A DNA stretch of 9,604 nt from Synergistales bacterium (GTDB lineage Bacteria > Synergistota > Synergistia > Synergistales > Aminobacteriaceae), in contig BOCC01000086.1 in assembly GCA_026002715.1 (NCBI GenBank), positions 1 to 9,604 of the forward strand, written 5' to 3'. Of this stretch, positions 5,551 to 9,604 are shown one piece after another. Below the pieces are notes generated by a model. That model did not search any database. It was not told where the DNA came from and saw nothing but the letters and a program-made list of their open reading frames with translations. Made by a program: the position numbers and the translations under genes. Every line of letters begins with the position of its first letter. Positions within the stretch are counted from its first letter, which is position 1.

Positions 5551-6369
5551 ATGCCTAATAATGAGGTTCTGAGCTGGCTTCGGACGCGGTTTATGCCGCA
5601 CATTTGGTGTCCGGGGTGCGGGCACGGGATAATCATGCACTCCATCATAAGGGCTCTTATAGCTCTCAAAAAAGATAAACCCAACACGGTGCTGGCGTCC
5701 GGTATAGGCTGCTCCAGCCGCATGGCGGGCTATATAAACGCAAACACCCTCCACTCGACACACGGACGCTCCCTCGCTTTCTCCACGGGTATAAAGATGT
5801 TCAACCCCGAACTCACGGTCATCGACGTGATGGGCGACGGAGACTGCTCCGCCATAGGCGGCAACCACTTTATCCACGCCTGCCGCCGCAACATAGACAT
5901 AACCGCCATAGTCATGAACAACAACATCTACGGCATGACCGGCGGACAGGCCAGCCCGACCACTCCCGTCGGAGCATGGGCCACCACCGCGCCCTGGGGC
6001 GTTGTGGACCCGGCGTTCGACATCTGCAAGCTGGCGGAAGGCGCCGGCGCGTCATATGTCGCGAGAACGACCATAGCCAACCCGAAACAGGCCGAGAGCT
6101 TCATTGTAAACGGCATCAAAAACAAGGGCTTCTCCGTCGTGGAGATAGTCACCCACTGCCACACGCAGTTTGGCCGCAAAAACAACCGCCGCGCCCCTAT
6201 GGACAACTACAACTTCTTCAAAGAGGCGTCCGTGCCTCTCACAAAGGCCAAGACCATGACGGGCGAGGAGCTGGCCGGCAAGATCGTAGTCGGCGAGTTC
6301 GTGGACAAGAGCATGCCGGAGTACACCGAACAGTACAAAAAAGTCATCGAAAAGGCTCAGAGGGGGTAG
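5551..6369 (+). CDS. korB: 2-oxoacid (2-oxoglutarate):ferredoxin oxidoreductase, beta (TPP-binding) subunit
   Basis: A 272-aa subunit that binds thiamine pyrophosphate and Mg2+. Visible motifs are WCPGCGHG (19-26), GIGCSSR (51-57), HSTHGRSLAFSTGIK (68-82), and the TPP signature GDGD (95-98) completed by MNNNIYGMTGGQ (122-133). It starts directly after the korA stop, and GGAGGTG lies about 7 bases upstream. The length is normal for the family and every key residue is present. It forms the catalytic core with KorA and receives its iron-sulfur partner from KorD. Confidence 0.94.
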   Translation: MPNNEVLSWLRTRFMPHIWCPGCGHGIIMHSIIRALIALKKDKPNTVLASGIGCSSRMAGYINANTLHSTHGRSLAFSTGIKMFNPELTVIDVMGDGDCSAIGGNHFIHACRRNIDITAIVMNNNIYGMTGGQASPTTPVGAWATTAPWGVVDPAFDICKLAEGAGASYVARTTIANPKQAESFIVNGIKNKGFSVVEIVTHCHTQFGRKNNRRAPMDNYNFFKEASVPLTKAKTMTGEELAGKIVVGEFVDKSMPEYTEQYKKVIEKAQRG

Positions 6370-6375
6370 GGGACA

Positions 6376-6990
6376 ATGGCCGGAGAAAGATTTGAAATTC
6401 GTTTAGCCGGTTCCGGAGGCCAAGGAGTCATTTTGGCGACAGAGATAATCGGGCAAGCTATAACCCTTTATGAGACCGGGCTTTATGTTGTGCAGTCTCA
6501 GGCATACGGCCCCGAGGCGCGCGGCGGCAAGTCCAAAGCCGAGGTCGTCATATCGAGAGAGCCGATAGACTATCCCAAAGTCATAGCGCCCGACCTTCAG
6601 GTCATCCTGAATCAGGCGGCCGTCGAGTACGCCCCTGACACGTCGCCTGGCGGACGCATAGTCTACGACGACTTTTTTGTGACCGATATACCGGGCAACG
6701 GTGCGTCCTACGGGCGCGGGAGCGTCGAGGAGTTTCAGAGCAGGATAGACGCCCGCACTTACTCCCTGCCGATAGTGCGCGCGGCGCGGGATATTCTGAA
6801 AAACGAGATAGTCACCAACATGGTGGCGCTGGGCTGCGTAGGGCGGGTTTTAGACCTCGAAAAAATAGCCTCGTCCGACTCGCTGCGCAAGGCCATAGCC
6901 GACCATTTCCCGGCCGGCAAGATAGCGGATCTCAACGTCAGCGCCTTCAACGAGGGCTACGAGATCTTCCACAAAAGCCCGCTGCCATAG
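6376..6990 (+). CDS. korC: 2-oxoacid (2-oxoglutarate):ferredoxin oxidoreductase, gamma subunit
   Basis: A 204-aa subunit of the same complex, thought to help bind CoA. It begins with the family's glycine-rich FEIRLAGSGGQGVIL (6-20), followed by QSQAYGPEARGGKSKAEV (40-57) and the typical NMVALG segment near the C-terminus. A G-rich ribosome-binding site precedes the ATG, and the gap from korB is only 6 bases, so the four subunits form one operon. It ends 20 bases before the Nudix gene. All features look intact. Confidence 0.93.
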   Translation: MAGERFEIRLAGSGGQGVILATEIIGQAITLYETGLYVVQSQAYGPEARGGKSKAEVVISREPIDYPKVIAPDLQVILNQAAVEYAPDTSPGGRIVYDDFFVTDIPGNGASYGRGSVEEFQSRIDARTYSLPIVRAARDILKNEIVTNMVALGCVGRVLDLEKIASSDSLRKAIADHFPAGKIADLNVSAFNEGYEIFHKSPLP

Positions 6991-7010
6991 AGCCGCGCTG
7001 ACGGGGCAAC

Positions 7011-7577
7011 ATGAGCGAGACGGGACGCGAGAGCTTCATCTCCGGCGAGCGGCTTTACGAGGGGCGCATACTGAACTTGCGCGTCGACAAAGTGGGCTTG
7101 CCAAGCGGCAGGACGTCCACGCGCGAGGTCGTCGAACATAAAGACGCCGTGGGCGTTCTGGCCGTATCGGGCGACAACCTGCTCTTAGTTCGCCAGTTTC
7201 GCTACGCCGTAGGGGAGGAGACAATAGAGATATGCGCGGGGCTTATCGAGCGCGGCGAAGAGGCCGCCGAAGCCGCTACGCGCGAGACGCGCGAAGAGCT
7301 TGGATACAAACCAGGCTCTTTGACGGAAATTGGCAAAATCTACTCCTCCCCCGGCTTTTGCACCGAATCACTGACCATTTTTTTAGCGAGAGACCTGACG
7401 AGCGCGCCGCTGCCGCAGGACGACGACGAAAACGTTAACACTGTCACCGTCCCCGTCAGCGAGCTCCCGGCGCTTTTGTCCGGAAAAGAGACGTCGCTCG
7501 GCAGGTCAGTTATAAAAGACGGCAAGACATTCGCCGCGCTGTCTTGGTTTTTGGCTTTTCAAAACAACCTTCCATAA
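7011..7577 (+). CDS. Nudix hydrolase, ADP-ribose pyrophosphatase type
   Basis: A 188-aa cytoplasmic enzyme expected to split ADP-ribose into AMP and ribose 5-phosphate. The full Nudix box is present at residues 77-99 (G-x5-E-x7-REtrEELGY), with Thr at one normally hydrophobic position. Upstream are the ADP-ribose-type landmarks REVVEHKDAVGVLAV, LLLVRQFRYAVGE and EICAGLIE; downstream is the typical YSSPGF. The usual Pro before AGLIE is Cys here. The ribosome-binding site (ACGGGG) is weak, and the gene follows korC by 20 bases, so it is probably read from the kor transcript. Exact substrate preference is inferred from family resemblance. Confidence 0.9.
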   Translation: MSETGRESFISGERLYEGRILNLRVDKVGLPSGRTSTREVVEHKDAVGVLAVSGDNLLLVRQFRYAVGEETIEICAGLIERGEEAAEAATRETREELGYKPGSLTEIGKIYSSPGFCTESLTIFLARDLTSAPLPQDDDENVNTVTVPVSELPALLSGKETSLGRSVIKDGKTFAALSWFLAFQNNLP

Positions 7578-7588
7578 ATAAACGCTAA

Positions 7589-7623
7589 CCGCGAAATTTG
7601 CCGCAAGCCTTGCAATTTCGCGG
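7589..7623 (+). terminator. Hairpin after the kor-Nudix operon
   Basis: CCGCGAAATT (7589-7598) and AATTTCGCGG (7614-7623) form a perfect 10-bp stem 12 bases after the Nudix stop. There is no clean T-tract afterwards (only ATATTTT some 10 bases on). It is either a weak terminator or a 3'-end stabilising hairpin. Confidence 0.55.
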
Positions 7624-7651
7624 CGCTTCAATATTTTACCGCGTACAGCAT

Positions 7652-7677
7652 AAGGGCGGACCTATGTGTCCGCCCTT
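7652..7677. repeat. GC-rich palindrome, REP-like
   Basis: AAGGGCGGAC (7652-7661) and GTCCGCCCTT (7668-7677) form a perfect 10-bp stem with a 6-base loop (CTATGT), 28 bases beyond the previous hairpin and without a T-tract. This shape, GGGCGGA-loop-TCCGCCC, resembles dispersed palindromic units seen between genes in several bacteria. Only one copy is in the window, so dispersal is not shown. Confidence 0.55.
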
Positions 7678-7994
7678 GTCCGTTAGATCGCGGATTGGTA
7701 TTATGCTCATTTGCCTTCAAATTTACCAGACAGTCAATTAGGCGGCAGAACTTATCTCTTTGGATTCTGGCAAATTATTCAGCACTTGAGTATAACACAA
7801 CCTCATACTGTAAATTCTAATCTTCTCTCTTCGGAGAATGAGAAGACACGCATACAGGAAGCCCGCAAGATGGACAAAAGCTTCTGCAAAAGAGTTACAG
7901 GCGCAACACTTTTCTCCTTATAAGCTCCCACTTTCTTCAGAATACCGCCAAGACTGAATGAACGAAAGAAAATTTAATCATCGAAGAAACTTCA
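7678..7994. other. Gene-poor AT-rich stretch
   Basis: I see no supported gene here. The only open frame of note is 70 codons from a TTG at 7711 to 7923. It has no ribosome-binding site and no domain I recognise, so I do not call it a gene. No tRNA, riboswitch or T-box signature is visible. The stretch may be decayed coding sequence or simple spacer. Confidence 0.5.
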
Positions 7995-8023
7995 TTTTCA
8001 AAAAGATTTTGCTGTGTTATGCT
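7995..8023 (+). promoter_or_regulatory. Candidate extended -10 promoter upstream of valS
   Basis: TTTTCA (7995-8000), a 17-base spacer, then TATGCT (8018-8023) with TGT just before it as an extended -10. Each hexamer matches consensus at four of six positions. Transcription would start near 8030, exactly where the following hairpin begins. Confidence 0.35.
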
Positions 8024-8029
8024 TCTTAT

Positions 8030-8104
8030 GGCATGAGCCTCCCCGGGTTTATTTTGTTCTGCAATACAATTTTACCCTAAAGAGAACTCATGCCGCTATT
8101 TTTT
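8030..8104 (+). terminator. Terminator-like hairpin with T-tract, possible attenuator or end of a small RNA
   Basis: GGCATGAG (8030-8037) pairs with CTCATGCC (8087-8094). Inside, GGGT (8045-8048) pairs with ACCC (8074-8077), and TTGT can pair with ACAA. Four bases after the outer stem comes a run of six T (8099-8104). It lies about 125 bases before the valS start. It could stop short transcripts begun near 8030, or act as a leader attenuator. I found no T-box consensus. Confidence 0.45.
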
Positions 8105-8229
8105 AACCTGTTATTGTTACTTTTTATTGAATTTTCAAGGTTCGAGAGATGGAAGTTTACTGCGAAGTTTGAGTAATATAACTGATATTAAACGTTATTT
8201 GGGCGGCGAAACGCGAAGGAGATGCTCGG

Positions 8230-9604
8230 ATGAAAAGGAACAGAGATTTGGCCAAGGGATACACGCCCGAGGCTTTAGAGGAAAAATGGTACGCCGACTG
8301 GCTTGACAAGGGGCTTTTCAACGCAGAAGTCGATAAATCGAAGCCGGCTTTTTCGATAGTTATACCTCCGCCGAACGTAACCGGCTCACTGCACATGGGG
8401 CACGCGTTCAACAACACCTTTCAGGATATAATGTGCCGGACGCGGCGGATGCAGGGATACAGCGTCCTTTGGCTGCCGGGGACCGACCACGCCGGCATAG
8501 CGACGCAAAACGTCGTCGAGAAGAGCCTCGCCGCGCAGGGGACGAACCGTCACGAGCTTGGACGCGAGGCGTTTATTGAAAAGGTCTGGGAGTGGAAGAA
8601 GCTATATGGCGAACGCATAATAACCCAGATGAAGAAGCTCGGCAACTCCTGCGACTGGCGGCGCGAGCGCTTCACGTTTGACGAGGGATTGTCGCGCGCC
8701 GTGCGGAAAGTTTTTGTCGATCTTTATAAAAAAGACCTCATATACAGGGGCAAATATATAATCAATTGGTGCTCGCGCTGTCACACCGCTCTTTCCGACA
8801 TTGAGGTCGAGTATGACGATAAGCCGGGCAAGTTCTACTACGTCCGCTATCCGTTTGAGGACGGCACGGGCGAGATTGTCGTGGCGACGACGCGGCCTGA
8901 GACTATCTTGGGCGACGCGGCTATAGCCGTCCATCCGAGAAGCGAGCGGTTCAAGCCGCTCATAGGTGTTCGTGTGCGCGTTCCGCTCACCGACAGAATA
9001 ATTCCCATAATCGAGGATAACATGGTGGATCCGGAGTTCGGCACGGGTTGCGTAAAGATAACGCCGGCTCACGACCCCAATGACTTTTTGGTGGGGCAGC
9101 GCCACAACTTGCCGCAGCTGCAAGTCATAAACGGCGAGGGGTTTATGAACGAGGCGGCGGGAAAATATAAAGGCATGTCCATTCTCGAAGCCCGCGAGGA
9201 GGCGGCCAAGGACTTGGAGTCTCAGGGGCTTCTCGTGAAGGTCGAGGAGATGACTCACTCAGTCGGGCACTGCTACCGCTGCGGCACGACGGTAGAGCCT
9301 TATCTGTCGGAGCAGTGGTTCGTCCGAGCAAAGCCCTTGGCGGAGCGTGGCGTGAAGGCCGTGCGGGACGGCAAGATTCGCTGGATACCGGAGCAGTGGG
9401 AGAAGACTTATTTTCAGTGGATGGAGAACATCCGCGACTGGTGCATATCGCGCCAGCTCTGGTGGGGGCACAGAATCCCGGCATGGACATGTGCGGACTG
9501 CGGACACATAACTGTGTCTGAGACGGATCCTACGGCTTGCGAGAAGTGCGGCAGGGGGAATATTCTTCAGGACGAGGACGTGTTGGATACATGGTTCAGC
9601 AGCG
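8230..9604 (+). CDS. valS: Valyl-tRNA synthetase, N-terminal 458 residues (runs off the window)
   Basis: A class I aminoacyl-tRNA synthetase that charges tRNA-Val. The start is ATG 8 bases after AAGGAG. The catalytic HIGH motif is HMGH (55-58) within PPPNVTGSLHMGHA, followed by GTDHAGIATQ (84-93). The editing (CP1) domain carries TTRPETILGD (220-229) and FGTGCVKITPAHDPND. Later come WCISRQLWWGHRIP (404-417), a CxxC...CxxC zinc-type cluster (Cys421, 424, 437, 440), and DVLDTWFSS at the cut edge. The KMSKS loop and anticodon-binding domain lie beyond the window. The reading frame is open from 8230 to 9604 without interruption. All visible motifs are intact. Confidence 0.97.
   Translation, partial: MKRNRDLAKGYTPEALEEKWYADWLDKGLFNAEVDKSKPAFSIVIPPPNVTGSLHMGHAFNNTFQDIMCRTRRMQGYSVLWLPGTDHAGIATQNVVEKSLAAQGTNRHELGREAFIEKVWEWKKLYGERIITQMKKLGNSCDWRRERFTFDEGLSRAVRKVFVDLYKKDLIYRGKYIINWCSRCHTALSDIEVEYDDKPGKFYYVRYPFEDGTGEIVVATTRPETILGDAAIAVHPRSERFKPLIGVRVRVPLTDRIIPIIEDNMVDPEFGTGCVKITPAHDPNDFLVGQRHNLPQLQVINGEGFMNEAAGKYKGMSILEAREEAAKDLESQGLLVKVEEMTHSVGHCYRCGTTVEPYLSEQWFVRAKPLAERGVKAVRDGKIRWIPEQWEKTYFQWMENIRDWCISRQLWWGHRIPAWTCADCGHITVSETDPTACEKCGRGNILQDEDVLDTWFSS

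Noticed and set aside
7711..7923. 70-codon open frame from a TTG in the gap before valS
   Set aside because: No ribosome-binding site, no recognisable domain, and composition like spacer DNA.
8030..8229. T-box riboswitch for valS
   Set aside because: The T-box consensus (TGGNACCGCG) and a specifier-loop arrangement are absent, although a hairpin with a T-tract is present.

Overview
The window looks like chromosomal DNA from an anaerobic, amino-acid-fermenting bacterium. The coding regions are GC-rich and the intergenic regions AT-rich, with strong Shine-Dalgarno sites and several TTG starts. A ferredoxin-dependent 2-oxoacid oxidoreductase operon and remnants of Rpn and DUF4143 genes fit a member of the Synergistota. 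That assignment rests on recalled protein similarity and is an inference.

Left edge (1-703), a zone of mobile-element traffic and gene decay. Bases 1-156 are the 3' end of a group II intron: domain V is at 62-94, and domain VI at 96-156 has a bulged branch-point A at 150. The intron sits inside an Rpn/PD-(D/E)XK transposase-type gene whose last exon is 157-415. A bidirectional terminator follows (461-497). Then comes a wrecked N-terminal scrap of a DUF4143 ATPase (559-702), which has lost its Walker A motif and stops beside the next gene.

Middle left (704-4015). An EamA-family transporter lies on the minus strand. It has no ordinary start codon where the protein must begin: an ATA sits behind a good ribosome-binding site. 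Divergent from it, behind a sigma70-like promoter, is a probable two-gene unit. The first gene is a DUF4365 protein with two substituted active-site positions and a long unrecognised C-terminal half. The second is an HD-GYP cyclic-di-GMP phosphodiesterase.

Middle right (4200-7577). A tight operon encodes the four subunits of a KorDABC-type 2-oxoacid:ferredoxin oxidoreductase, most likely for 2-oxoglutarate. The order is ferredoxin-like subunit, alpha, beta (TPP-binding), gamma. A Nudix ADP-ribose pyrophosphatase follows 20 bases later. The Kor complex decarboxylates a 2-oxoacid to an acyl-CoA and reduces ferredoxin, a core step in amino-acid fermentation or a partial TCA cycle.

Right edge (7578-9604). 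A gene-poor stretch of about 650 bases holds two perfect 10-bp hairpins and a possible promoter, hairpin and T-tract unit. It precedes valS (valyl-tRNA synthetase), which runs off the window. I found no tRNA, rRNA, CRISPR array or T-box. I saw no complete undescribed system. The items most worth follow-up are the intron-interrupted rpn gene, the degenerate DUF4365 protein linked to HD-GYP, the ATA start, and the structured leader upstream of valS.
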